This document shows, piece after piece, positions 44,818-53,781 of a stretch of DNA of 64,000 bases. Numbering within the stretch: the first letter of the stretch is position 1; each line of letters begins with the position of its first letter. The translations under genes were made by a program, and so were the position numbers. Origin of the DNA: Vreelandella malpeensis. GTDB taxonomy: Bacteria; Pseudomonadota; Gammaproteobacteria; Pseudomonadales; Halomonadaceae. Where the stretch lies: positions 496,001-560,000 of the forward strand of contig NZ_WHVL01000002.1 in the NCBI RefSeq assembly GCF_020622355.1, written 5' to 3'. Under the pieces are notes generated by a model, which was given only the letters and a program-made list of their open reading frames with translations, did not search any database and had not been told where the DNA came from.

Positions 44818-45933
44818 ATGCACGCCCCTTCTCCAATCAAACGCCGCGCCTCCCGTCAGATCCATGTCGGCAAGGTCGCGGTCGGCGGCGATGCACCCAT
44901 CGCCGTGCAGAGCATGACCAACACCAACACGCTGGACGTGGACGCCACCGTCGGCCAGATCCAGCAGCTGGAAAAGGCCGGAGCCGACATCGTGCGCGTC
45001 TCGGTGCCGGACATGGACGCCGCCGAGGCCTTCGGGCGCATCAAGTCGCGGGTCGACGTGCCGCTGGTGGCGGACATCCACTTCGACTACAAGATCGCCC
45101 TGCGCGTGGCCGAGCTCGGCGTCGACTGCCTGCGCATCAACCCGGGCAACATCGGCCGCGAGGACCGCGTCAAGGCAGTGGTCAGCGCCGCCCGTGACCA
45201 CGGCATTCCGATTCGCATCGGCGTCAACGCGGGCTCGCTCGAGAAGGACCTGCAGAAGAAGTACGGCGAGCCGACCCCGGCGGCGCTGGTCGAGTCCGCC
45301 ATGCGTCATATCGACTACCTCGATCGGCTCGACTTCCAGGAATTCAAGGTCAGTGTCAAGGCCTCTGACGTGTTCATGGCGGTCGCCGCCTACCGCGATC
45401 TCGCCACCCGCATCGAGCAGCCGCTGCACTTAGGCATCACCGAGGCCGGCGGACTGCGCTCGGGCACCGTGAAGTCCTCGATCGGCCTCGGAATGCTGTT
45501 GATGGACGGCATCGGAGACACCATTCGAGTATCGCTCGCCGCCGACCCGGTCGAGGAGATCAAGGTCGGTTTCGACATGCTCAAGAGCCTGAAGCTGCGC
45601 GCCAAGGGCATCAACTTCATCGCCTGCCCCAGCTGCTCGCGCCAGAACTTCGACGTCATCAGCACCATGAACCAGCTCGAGGAGCGCCTCGAGGACGTCA
45701 TGACGCCCCTGGACGTCTCGGTGATCGGCTGCGTGGTCAACGGCCCGGGCGAAGCCAAGGAGACCGACATCGGCCTGACCGGCGGGTCGCCTGCGAACCT
45801 GGTCTACATCGACGGCAAGCCCGCGAGCAAGCTGCGCAACGAACACCTGGTCGACGACCTCGAGGCATTGATTCGCGAGAAGATTCGCCTCAAGCAACAG
45901 CAACAGGACGCCCTCATCACCAAGAGCGTGTGA
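44818..45933 (+). CDS. ispG: 4-hydroxy-3-methylbut-2-en-1-yl diphosphate synthase (MEP pathway)
   Basis: IspG is the 4Fe-4S enzyme of isoprenoid synthesis. The 371-residue protein starts [20 protein letters not shown], which aligns with the E. coli N-terminus and supports ATG 44818 over a GTG at 44806. [24 protein letters not shown] and the cluster cysteines in CPSCSRQ and [11 protein letters not shown] are present. It follows rodZ by 8 bases. As an iron-sulfur enzyme it depends on the cluster machinery encoded upstream. Confidence 0.96.
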   Translation: MHAPSPIKRRASRQIHVGKVAVGGDAPIAVQSMTNTNTLDVDATVGQIQQLEKAGADIVRVSVPDMDAAEAFGRIKSRVDVPLVADIHFDYKIALRVAELGVDCLRINPGNIGREDRVKAVVSAARDHGIPIRIGVNAGSLEKDLQKKYGEPTPAALVESAMRHIDYLDRLDFQEFKVSVKASDVFMAVAAYRDLATRIEQPLHLGITEAGGLRSGTVKSSIGLGMLLMDGIGDTIRVSLAADPVEEIKVGFDMLKSLKLRAKGINFIACPSCSRQNFDVISTMNQLEERLEDVMTPLDVSVIGCVVNGPGEAKETDIGLTGGSPANLVYIDGKPASKLRNEHLVDDLEALIREKIRLKQQQQDALITKSV

Positions 45934-45987
45934 GGACGTGGACGATGGGCGGCGAGCGAGACCGCCCGGACCGATAAGGAGTTCGCA

Positions 45988-47283
45988 TTGAGCAAGTCCG
46001 GTGCCAAGAAGATCCAAGCGATCCGTGGAATGAACGACCTGTTGCCCAGCGATAGTCCTCGCTGGCAATTTTTTGAAGCCAAGGTCCGCACGCTCATGCA
46101 GCGCTACGGCTTCGACGAGATTCGCATGCCTATCGTCGAGCAGACGGCACTGTTCGCTCGCTCGATCGGTGAAGTGACCGATATCGTCGAGAAGGAGATG
46201 TACACCTTCGAGGACCGTAACGGCGACAGCCTCACCCTGCGCCCGGAAGGCACGGCAAGCTGCCTGCGCGCCGCCATGGAGCACGGCCTGCTCTACAACC
46301 AGACCCAACGGCTCTGGTACCAGGGCCCGATGTTTCGCCACGAGCGCCCGCAGAAGGGTCGCTATCGCCAGTTCCATCAGGTGGGCGTGGAGGCCTACGG
46401 CTTCGACGGCCCGGACATCGATGCCGAGGTGATCCTGCTCTCGGCGCGGCTGTGGCAGGAGCTGGGGCTTTCCGAGCACGTCACCCTGGAGCTCAACTCA
46501 CTAGGCTCGCTCGAGGCACGCGCTGCCTACCGCGAGACGCTGGTGGCGTACTTCAACGAGCACCGGGCGCTGCTCGACGAGGATTCGCTGCGCAGGCTCG
46601 AGAGCAACCCGCTGCGCATCCTGGACTCCAAGAACCCGGACATGGCCGCGATGCTCGATGCTGCCCCGCAGCTTCTGGAGCACCTGGACGATGAATCCCG
46701 CGAGCACTTCGAAGCGCTCAAGCGCATGCTCGAGGCCGCCGGCGTCCAGTACGTGATCAATCCGCGTCTGGTGCGCGGGCTCGACTACTACTCGCGCACG
46801 GTGTTCGAGTGGACCACCACGGCGCTGGGCAGCCAGGGCACGGTGTGCGCCGGCGGTCGCTACGACGGCCTGGTCGAGCAGCTCGGCGGCAAGCCCACGC
46901 CGGCGGTAGGCTTCGCCATGGGCATCGAGCGGCTGATCCTTCTGCTCGACACCCTGGCGCTCGTGCCGAGTGAAGCACTCGGTGGAAGCGACGTCTACCT
47001 GCTGGCGCTGGACGATAGTGCCACCACCGAGGCGCTGACCCTGGCCGAACGGCTGCGCAGCGAGCTGCCCGAGCTTGCGCTCACACTTCACTGCGGTGGC
47101 GGCAGTTTCAAGAGCCGCATGAAGAAGGCGGACAAGAGCTCGGCGCGTATCGCCCTGCTGCTCGGCGAGGACGAAGTCGCCAGCGGATCGGTCACGGTGA
47201 AGTTTCTGCGCGACGACCGCGAACAGCGCCAGATCAATCAGCGCGAGCTTGCCACGATCTTGCCCGAGCTGCTGACCCGATAA
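45988..47283 (+). CDS. hisS: Histidyl-tRNA synthetase
   Basis: A class II synthetase of 431 residues. [12 protein letters not shown] opens the chain. Motif 2 lies in [20 protein letters not shown], the histidine-specific block is [13 protein letters not shown], and motif 3 is in [13 protein letters not shown], with a C-terminal anticodon-binding domain. The start is a TTG at 45988 preceded by AAGGAG with about a 7-base spacer. A TTG start on an essential gene is worth noting. Confidence 0.96.
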   Translation: MSKSGAKKIQAIRGMNDLLPSDSPRWQFFEAKVRTLMQRYGFDEIRMPIVEQTALFARSIGEVTDIVEKEMYTFEDRNGDSLTLRPEGTASCLRAAMEHGLLYNQTQRLWYQGPMFRHERPQKGRYRQFHQVGVEAYGFDGPDIDAEVILLSARLWQELGLSEHVTLELNSLGSLEARAAYRETLVAYFNEHRALLDEDSLRRLESNPLRILDSKNPDMAAMLDAAPQLLEHLDDESREHFEALKRMLEAAGVQYVINPRLVRGLDYYSRTVFEWTTTALGSQGTVCAGGRYDGLVEQLGGKPTPAVGFAMGIERLILLLDTLALVPSEALGGSDVYLLALDDSATTEALTLAERLRSELPELALTLHCGGGSFKSRMKKADKSSARIALLLGEDEVASGSVTVKFLRDDREQRQINQRELATILPELLTR

Positions 47284-47358
47284 CCCCCCAGGCGACGCCT
47301 GCGGCATTGACCAAGACGCACCGGCCTTGCGCCGGTGCCCGTACAAGGAGGCCCGCCC

Positions 47359-48012
47359 GTGGCGGATCTGAGAAGCGAAGAAGAGCAGCTTGACGTGATC
47401 AAGCGCTGGTGGAAGGAAAACGGCACCTCGCTGATCGCAGGCGTGGTGATCGCCGCGGCGGGCGTGTTCGGCTGGCACGCCTGGCAGGACTACCGGGAAG
47501 GCCAGTCAGCGGCGGCGTCGGTGCGCTACCAGCAGTTGATCAACCTGAGCGCGGCGCCGACGCTCGACGCCGAGCAGTACGATACCGCCAAGCGCCTGGT
47601 CGACGAGATCGGCGACGATCACGGCGGTACGCTCTACGCCGACCTGGCGCTTCTGATGCAGGCGCGTCTGGCCGTGGGCCAGGAGGACCTGGACGGCGCC
47701 CGCGAGGCCCTCGAGCGCGCCACCGACTCCAAGCGCGACTACATCAAGAGCCTGGCCTGGCTGCGTCTGGCCCGGGTGGAGATCGCCGACGGCAACCCCG
47801 AACGCGCTCTCGAGCTTCTCGACGAGCCCTTCGTCGATGCGCTCACCGCCCAGCGCCTGGACGTGCGCGGCGATGCCTACGCCGCACTCGGCGACACCGA
47901 CAACGCCCGGCAGGCGTGGCAAGAGGCGCTGGCCGCCGACGAGCAGAGCCAGTCGCTTTATGGCCTGCAGCTGAAGTTAGACGACCTTGGCGCCGAGGAG
48001 GCGACCTCCTGA
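47359..48012 (+). CDS. YfgM-like SecYEG ancillary/BamB-adjacent TPR membrane protein
   Basis: YfgM is a single-span inner-membrane protein with a periplasmic TPR domain that associates with the Sec translocon and PpiD. The 217-residue protein begins ADLRSEEEQLDVIKRWWKEN after its start, then the span TSLIAGVVIAAAGVFGWHAW, then helical repeats. The GTG at 47359 follows AAGGAGG with a 7-base spacer and beats the GTG at 47335. Its stop overlaps the bamB start (TGATG). The hisS-yfgM-bamB-der order is standard. Confidence 0.9.
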   Translation: MADLRSEEEQLDVIKRWWKENGTSLIAGVVIAAAGVFGWHAWQDYREGQSAAASVRYQQLINLSAAPTLDAEQYDTAKRLVDEIGDDHGGTLYADLALLMQARLAVGQEDLDGAREALERATDSKRDYIKSLAWLRLARVEIADGNPERALELLDEPFVDALTAQRLDVRGDAYAALGDTDNARQAWQEALAADEQSQSLYGLQLKLDDLGAEEATS

Positions 48013-49220
48013 TGACACACCGTTTATCCTACTCCACGTCCTTGAAACCGGCTTCAAAACCGACCTTCGCCAAGGCCTGGTTGCGCGTCACGCTGGGTGC
48101 CGCCGCGCTGGCGCTGCTCGCCGGCTGCGCCAGCAAGGGCGAGCCCGCCTACACCCCCAAGGAGCTCAAAAGCTTCGAGGCGACCACCTCCATCGACAGC
48201 GTCTGGCGGGAAAGCGTTGGCGACGGCCTGGGCCGCGCCCGCTATCCCATCGAGCCCGCCCGGGAAGGCAACACCGTGTTCGCCGCCGATGCCCAGGGCG
48301 TGGTGATGGCGTTCAACGCGCAAAACGGCAACCGCCAGTGGCGCATCGACCTCGACACGCCGCTCTCCAGCGCGCTCAACGCTATTGCCGGCCAGCTCTA
48401 TCTAGGCACGCGCAACGGCGAAGTCATCTCGATCGATCAAAGCGACGGCAGCGTCAACTGGCGCTCGCGGGTTTCCAGCGAAGTACTGGCCGCCCCTCAG
48501 GCCAATCAGCAGCTTCTGATCGTGCAGAGCATCGACGGCCAGGTGACGGCGCTTGATCGCGCCAGCGGCGCCGAGCGCTGGGTCTACACCAGTTCCCAGC
48601 CGGCCTTGACTCTGCGTGGCAGTGGCACGCCCATGGTGATCGACCCGGTCACCTTCGTGGGCCTGGCCAACGGGCGCCTCGCCACCCTCGACAACCGCAG
48701 TGGCCAGCCGCTGTGGGAGCAGCAGATCGCCACCCCACGCGGTCGCAGCGAAGTCGAGCGCCTCGTCGACCTCGCCGGCCAGCCGGTACTGAGCCCAGAC
48801 GGCCGCCTGTTCGTGACCAGCTACAACGGCCGCGTGGTCGCGCTGGAAGCGACCCAGGGCGGCGTGCTGTGGGAGACCAACCTCTCCAGCCGTCACACCC
48901 CGGTGCTGGTCGGCAACACGCTGTTCGTGATCACCGACGACAGCCAGGTCGTGGCCCTGGACGCTTCCAGCGGCCAGGAACTCTGGCGCAACAACGACCT
49001 CGAGGATCGCTGGCTGACTGCTCCGGCCTTTGCCGACGGACGCCTGGCGGTCGGTGACTTCGAGGGCTACCTGCACCTGATCGACGCCCGCGAGGGCCAG
49101 ATCGTCGGCCGTACCCGGATCCACAAGTCCGGCATCAGCCTGCGCCCGGTCAGCGAAGGCAGAACCCTTCACGTACAGGCCAACAACGGCCGGCTGCAAA
49201 CGTTGGAAATTTCTCCATGA
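48012..49220 (+). CDS. bamB: Outer-membrane assembly lipoprotein BamB
   Basis: BamB is the beta-propeller lipoprotein of the BAM complex. The 402-residue protein has a lipoprotein signal ending LLAGC (C39), then PQQ-like blade repeats, for example [34 protein letters not shown] and [17 protein letters not shown] 48012 shares one base with the previous stop. The long N-terminal basic region before the lipobox is slightly unusual. It overlaps der by 4 bases (ATGA). Confidence 0.95.
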   Translation: MTHRLSYSTSLKPASKPTFAKAWLRVTLGAAALALLAGCASKGEPAYTPKELKSFEATTSIDSVWRESVGDGLGRARYPIEPAREGNTVFAADAQGVVMAFNAQNGNRQWRIDLDTPLSSALNAIAGQLYLGTRNGEVISIDQSDGSVNWRSRVSSEVLAAPQANQQLLIVQSIDGQVTALDRASGAERWVYTSSQPALTLRGSGTPMVIDPVTFVGLANGRLATLDNRSGQPLWEQQIATPRGRSEVERLVDLAGQPVLSPDGRLFVTSYNGRVVALEATQGGVLWETNLSSRHTPVLVGNTLFVITDDSQVVALDASSGQELWRNNDLEDRWLTAPAFADGRLAVGDFEGYLHLIDAREGQIVGRTRIHKSGISLRPVSEGRTLHVQANNGRLQTLEISP

Positions 49221-50620
49221 CACCCGTCATTGCTCTAGTGGGTCGACCCAATGTAGGTAAATCGACCCTGTTCAACCGTCTGACGCGCTCGCGAGACGCG
49301 CTGGTCGCCGACTTCCCCGGCCTGACCCGCGACCGCAAGTACGGCAACGGACTGCTCGGTAACAAGGCCTACACGGTCATCGATACCGGCGGTATCAGCG
49401 GCGACGAGGAGGGCATCGATGCGGCCATGGCGGAGCAGTCGCTGGCCGCCATCGACGAGGCCGATATCGTGCTGTTTCTGGTCGACGCTCGCGCCGGGCT
49501 CAACGTCGCCGACGAGGCGATCGCCAATCACCTGCGCGTCAACCAGAAGAAGACCTGGCTGGTGGTCAACAAGACCGACGGCCTGGAAGAGCACTCGGCC
49601 ATGGGCGACTTCTGGGGACTCGGCCTGGGCGATCCCTGGCCGATCGCCGCGGCTCACGGGCGCAACGTCTCGCAGTTGATTGACCTCGTGCTCGAGCCCT
49701 TCCCCGAGCGTGACGCCGACATTCCGGCGGATACCGGCTCCAAGGGCATTCGCATCGGCGTGATCGGGCGCCCCAACGTCGGCAAGTCGACCCTGGTCAA
49801 CCGCCTGCTCGGCGAGGACCGCGTGGTGGTGTTCGACGAGGCGGGCACCACCCGCGATGCCATCGAGATCCCCTTCGAGCGGCGCGGCAAGCCCTTCGTG
49901 CTGATCGACACCGCCGGCGTGCGCCGGCGCAAGAACGTGCGCGAGGTGGCGGAGAAGTTCTCGATCATCAAGACGCTGGACGCGATCAAGGAGTGCCATG
50001 TCGCGATCATGGTGCTGGACGCGCGAAGCGGGCTCGTCGAGCAGGACCTGCACCTGCTGGACTACGTGCTGACCACCGGCCGCGCGCTGGTGCTGGCGGT
50101 CAACAAGTGGGATGGGCTCGAGACCGAGGCCAAGGAGAAGATGCGCGCCGAGATCAAGCGCCGCCTGGGCTTCGCCGACTACGCCGAGCTGCACTTCATC
50201 TCGGCGCTACACGGCACCGCCGTGGGCGATCTCTACCCCTCCATCGAGCGCGCGTTCGAGGCCGCCAACGCCCACTGGTCGACCAACCGCCTAACCACGC
50301 TGTTGCAGGACGCGGTAAGCCAGCATCCGCCGCCCATGGTCAACGGTCGACGCATCAAGCTGCGCATGGCCCACCAGGGGGGCAGCAACCCGCCGATCAT
50401 CGTGGTCCACGGCAACCAGACAAGCTCCCTGCCGGAAGCCTACCGGCGCTACCTGACCAACACCTTCCGCAAGGTACTCAAGGTGCGCGGTACCCCCATG
50501 CGCTTCGAGTTCCGCTCCGGCGACAACCCGTTCGATAACATGGCGGGCGCCAGCGACAAGGAGAAGGCGAAAAAGCGCGAGCTCAACCGCACCAAGGAAG
50601 CGCGCCAGAAGCGCCGCTAG
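49217..50620 (+). CDS. der: Ribosome-assembly GTPase Der (EngA)
   Basis: Der has two tandem GTPase domains and a KH-like C-terminal domain and acts in 50S assembly. The 467-residue protein shows GRPNVGKST at about residues 9-17 with DTGG and NKTD, then a second GRPNVGKST near 183 with DTAGVRRR and NKWD. It ends in a basic tail ([16 protein letters not shown]). It starts inside the bamB stop (ATGA), and a terminator hairpin follows. Confidence 0.97.
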   Translation: MTPVIALVGRPNVGKSTLFNRLTRSRDALVADFPGLTRDRKYGNGLLGNKAYTVIDTGGISGDEEGIDAAMAEQSLAAIDEADIVLFLVDARAGLNVADEAIANHLRVNQKKTWLVVNKTDGLEEHSAMGDFWGLGLGDPWPIAAAHGRNVSQLIDLVLEPFPERDADIPADTGSKGIRIGVIGRPNVGKSTLVNRLLGEDRVVVFDEAGTTRDAIEIPFERRGKPFVLIDTAGVRRRKNVREVAEKFSIIKTLDAIKECHVAIMVLDARSGLVEQDLHLLDYVLTTGRALVLAVNKWDGLETEAKEKMRAEIKRRLGFADYAELHFISALHGTAVGDLYPSIERAFEAANAHWSTNRLTTLLQDAVSQHPPPMVNGRRIKLRMAHQGGSNPPIIVVHGNQTSSLPEAYRRYLTNTFRKVLKVRGTPMRFEFRSGDNPFDNMAGASDKEKAKKRELNRTKEARQKRR

Positions 50621-50654
50621 GAGACGCTCAAGCGAGCGGCTTTATCGATGAAAC

Positions 50655-50684
50655 GCCCGGTGCAACGTCGCCGGGCATTTTTTT
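50655..50684 (+). terminator. Rho-independent terminator after der
   Basis: GCCCGG (50655-50660) and CCGGGC (50671-50676) form a stem followed by ATTTTTTT, 35 bases after the der stop. Confidence 0.8.
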
Positions 50685-50699
50685 GTCTCTCGATACGAG

Positions 50700-50714
50700 T
50701 GATAACGATTTGCA
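50700..50714 (+). promoter_or_regulatory. Fur box upstream of the iron-siderophore ABC genes
   Basis: TGATAACGATTTGCA fits the 7-1-7 Fur pattern TGATAAT-N-ATTATCA at most positions. It lies 60 bases before the first ABC gene, just after the der terminator. It predicts iron repression. Confidence 0.6.
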
Positions 50715-50774
50715 CTCAATGGAGCGTCGTGCCATCATCGCGCTCTTTTCGAATTCGGCTGGAGGCTGCCGGCT

Positions 50775-51806
50775 ATGCTCCTGGGCGTCGAGCTCCCGGG
50801 CGTCGACCGCTGCATGATGTCCGGGCGCCGAACGCGCTTGACCGGCGAGCGAGCGTCATGGTTCGCCGCCCTTCTGCTGTCACTGCTCGTTGGTCCTGCA
50901 CTTGCCAATAATCCGTCCCCGCGCATCGTCACGCTCTACCAGGGTGCGACGGACAGCGCCGTCGCCCTTGGCGTCACCCCGGTCGGCGTGGTGGACGCCT
51001 GGCTCGAGCCGCCGATGTACCCTTACCTGCGCGAGGCACTGGCCGGGGTCGAGCACGTGGGACTGGAAACCCAGCCCAACCTGGAAAAGATCGCCTGGCT
51101 GGCGCCGGATGCCATCATCGCGTCGCGCTTTCGCCACGAGCGTATCGAGCCGCTGCTCGACGTCATCGCGCCGAGCAGCGTCGTCGAGACCGTCTATGAC
51201 TTCAAGACCACCTTGCGCCGCGTGGCGAGCGCCACTCACCGAGAGGCCCGGGCCGAACGCCTGCTCGACCAGTGGCAGGCCCGGGTCGACGACTTTCGCC
51301 GCCAGGTGGCGCTCGGCCTCGGCGACGCCTGGCCCCACCGCGTGGCGGTGGTGCGGTTCAAGAGCGATCACGCGCGGATCTACACCGGGGGCTTTGCAGG
51401 CTCGATCCTCGACGAGCTGGGCTTCGAGCAGCCCGAGGCCCTGCGCACCCATGGCTGGGGCATGAAGCTCACCAGCAAGGAGAGCATTCCCGTGCTGAAC
51501 GCCGACGTGCTTTTCGTGCTGCTCGAGCCCGATGACGCCATCATGAACAACTACCGCGCCTGGACCTCTCACCCGCTGTGGCAGCGCCTCGACGCTGCCC
51601 AAGGCGGGCGCGTCTTCGAGGTCGACCCGATCGCCTGGATGATGGGTGGCGGCATCCTCGCGGCCAACGCGATGCTGGACGACGTGTATCGCCACTACGC
51701 GCTGACGGATCATGGCCCCGCCCTGTCGGACACCGCGCCCTCGAGCGCCTGCTCGTCCGGGGCCGAGAGCGATGCGCCCATCGGCGAGGGGCGAAAGGCA
51801 TGCTGA
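50775..51806 (+). CDS. Iron-siderophore ABC transporter binding protein (FecB/FhuD-like)
   Basis: A class III periplasmic binding protein of 343 residues. A hydrophobic signal (FAALLLSLLVGPALA) precedes the mature chain. PRIVTLYQGATDSAVALGV and YPYLREALAGVEHVG, then PDAIIAS, are typical of the TroA/FecB fold with a long backbone helix. GGAGG with a 9-base spacer supports ATG 50775; ATGs at 50814 and 50817 would give a shorter leader. The Ser/Ala-rich tail is unusual. It overlaps the next permease start by 7 bases. Confidence 0.88.
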   Translation: MLLGVELPGVDRCMMSGRRTRLTGERASWFAALLLSLLVGPALANNPSPRIVTLYQGATDSAVALGVTPVGVVDAWLEPPMYPYLREALAGVEHVGLETQPNLEKIAWLAPDAIIASRFRHERIEPLLDVIAPSSVVETVYDFKTTLRRVASATHREARAERLLDQWQARVDDFRRQVALGLGDAWPHRVAVVRFKSDHARIYTGGFAGSILDELGFEQPEALRTHGWGMKLTSKESIPVLNADVLFVLLEPDDAIMNNYRAWTSHPLWQRLDAAQGGRVFEVDPIAWMMGGGILAANAMLDDVYRHYALTDHGPALSDTAPSSACSSGAESDAPIGEGRKAC

Positions 51807-52801
51807 CCGGCACGTTCACCCGGGCGATGGGGATCGTGCTGGGCACGGCACTGCTGGTGGCGGCCTTCGTGATGAGCCTGTGGCTCGGGACGACACGGAT
51901 GCCTCTCGCCACCCTGTACACCGCGCTTTTCGACCACGACCCGACGAGAATCGCGCATCTGGTAGTGATAACCGAGCGCCTGCCCCGGGCGAGCATCGCT
52001 GCGCTGGTCGGCGCAAGCCTGGCCGTCGCCGGCGCCCTGATGCAGACCCTGACGCACAATCCCCTGGCCTCGCCGGGCATTCTCGGCATCAACGCCGGTG
52101 CCATGTTCTTCGTGGTCGTGGCCGTCGCGCTGTTGCCCGCCACCACCCCGGCCCATCTCGTGGGCGCGGCACTGACGGGCGCCTGCGTGGCGGCGGCGCT
52201 GGTGGTGCTTCTGTGCGGCGGCACTCAGGGCCAGGCCGCTTCGCTGCGGGTGGTGCTCGCCGGGGTGGCGGTCACGGCGCTGTTCGTCTCCTTGAGCCAG
52301 GGACTTCTGGTCATCGACCAGCAAAGCTTCGAGAGCGTGCTCTATTGGCTGGCGGGATCGGTCTCCGGGCGAGAAATGTCACTGGTCATACCGCTGCTGC
52401 CGCTGTACCTCGGCGCCACCATCGGCTGCATGGCGCTGGTGCGTCACGCCAATGCCCTGCTGCTGGGGGACGAGGCAGTGGCAGGGCTCGGGCTCAGCGT
52501 CGCCTGGGTCAAGCTGGCGCTGGGGCTGGTGGTGGTCGTGCTGGCGGCAAGTGCCGTGGCGCTGGCGGGCATGATCGGCTTCGTGGGGTTGATCGTGCCG
52601 CACATGGCGCGCGCGGTGTTCGGCGTCGATCATCGCTGGCTGCTGCCCGGCTGCGCGCTGCTCGGGGCCGTACTGCTGCTGGTGGCAGACGTGGCGGCGC
52701 GCTTCGTCATGCCGCCCCAGGAAATCCCCGTCGGCGTGATGACCGCGCTGGTCGGTACGCCATTCTTCATTTACCTCGCCCGACGCAAGGTGAACGGATG
52801 A
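51800..52801 (+). CDS. Iron-siderophore ABC permease, first subunit (FecCD family)
   Basis: A FecCD/BtuC-type permease of 333 residues with about ten spans. It includes RLPRASIAALVGASLAVAGA, HNPLASPGILGINAGA and the ATPase-contact region GFVGLIVPHMAR. The ATG at 51800 lies inside the binding-protein 3' end, and its stop overlaps the next start (ATGA). Heterodimeric permease pairs of this type import ferric citrate or hydroxamate siderophores. Confidence 0.92.
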   Translation: MLTGTFTRAMGIVLGTALLVAAFVMSLWLGTTRMPLATLYTALFDHDPTRIAHLVVITERLPRASIAALVGASLAVAGALMQTLTHNPLASPGILGINAGAMFFVVVAVALLPATTPAHLVGAALTGACVAAALVVLLCGGTQGQAASLRVVLAGVAVTALFVSLSQGLLVIDQQSFESVLYWLAGSVSGREMSLVIPLLPLYLGATIGCMALVRHANALLLGDEAVAGLGLSVAWVKLALGLVVVVLAASAVALAGMIGFVGLIVPHMARAVFGVDHRWLLPGCALLGAVLLLVADVAARFVMPPQEIPVGVMTALVGTPFFIYLARRKVNG

Positions 52802-53781
52802 TCGCCGGGCGGTTCACGCTGCTGGTGCTCGCCCTGGTGGCAAGCGTGGCGCTCTCGCTATGCCTGGGGAGCTTTGCGACCTCGCCCGGGGCGGTCTGGC
52901 ACGCCCTGCTCGCCCCGGCCGACAGCGATATCGCGTTCATCGTCTGGGAGCTGCGCCTGCCGCGCATCGCCCTCGCCGTGACGGTGGGTGCGGCGCTGGC
53001 CGTGGCGGGCGCGCTGCTGCAAGCGCTGGTGCGCAACCCCCTTGCCTCACCGGACGTGATCGGCGTCACCAGTGGCGCTGCCTTCGCCGCGGTCGCCTTT
53101 CTGGCGCTGGCGGGCTCGACCCTGAGTGTGGCCTGGCTGCCCCTCGCCGCCCTGTCGGGGGCGCTGGCATCGGCGCTGGTCGTGTTCGCCCTGGCCTGGC
53201 GCAACGGGCTCTCCCCCATTCGCCTGGTGCTGGTGGGCATCGGCTTCGCGGCGGCGGCAAGCGCCGGTACCACACTGTTGATCGTGCTCAGCGACGATAC
53301 CGCCGCCATGACGGCCTACGTATGGCTGACCGGGAGTCTCTATGCCGCGCAGTGGCCGGCAGTGGGACAGATGACGCTCTGGCTTGCCGCGGTGCTGCCC
53401 GTGAGTCTGGGGCTTGCCCGACACATGGACGCGCTGGCACTGGGCGATGGCGTGGCCACCGGGCTCGGCGTGGCGGTGTTGAGAAGCCGGCTGGTGCTGC
53501 TGGGATGCAGCGTGGCGCTGGCCGGCGCGGCGGTCGCCTTTGCCGGCGGGCTTTCGTTCGTTGGATTGATCGCGCCCCACCTGGCGGCAAGGCTGGTGGG
53601 GCGCAGTGCGGCGCGACTCGTTCCGGCGTCGGCACTGGTCGGGGCGATGATCGTGCTTCACGCCGACCTTCTTGGCCGAGTCGCCTTCCTGCCCAAGGAT
53701 CTGCCCGCCGGCATTTTCGTGGCGGGCATCGGGGCACCGTTTTTCGTCTATCTGCTGTTTCGAACGCGCCCGACCCGCTAG
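52798..53781 (+). CDS. Iron-siderophore ABC permease, second subunit (FecCD family)
   Basis: A 327-residue paralogue of the preceding permease. It has RLPRIALAVTVGAALAVAGA, VRNPLASPDVIGVTSGA and LSFVGLIAPHLAARLVG. Start and stop are both overlapped: ATGA with the upstream gene, and a shared CTAG with the convergent TonB receptor at 53778-53781. No ATPase gene follows on this strand; the likely ATPase lies at 56147. Confidence 0.92.
   Translation: MIAGRFTLLVLALVASVALSLCLGSFATSPGAVWHALLAPADSDIAFIVWELRLPRIALAVTVGAALAVAGALLQALVRNPLASPDVIGVTSGAAFAAVAFLALAGSTLSVAWLPLAALSGALASALVVFALAWRNGLSPIRLVLVGIGFAAAASAGTTLLIVLSDDTAAMTAYVWLTGSLYAAQWPAVGQMTLWLAAVLPVSLGLARHMDALALGDGVATGLGVAVLRSRLVLLGCSVALAGAAVAFAGGLSFVGLIAPHLAARLVGRSAARLVPASALVGAMIVLHADLLGRVAFLPKDLPAGIFVAGIGAPFFVYLLFRTRPTR

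Noticed and set aside
47409..49220. A 603-codon frame that looks like an N-terminal extension of BamB
   Set aside because: The first 201 codons are the out-of-frame reading of the YfgM-like gene. The lipoprotein signal begins at the ATG at 48012.
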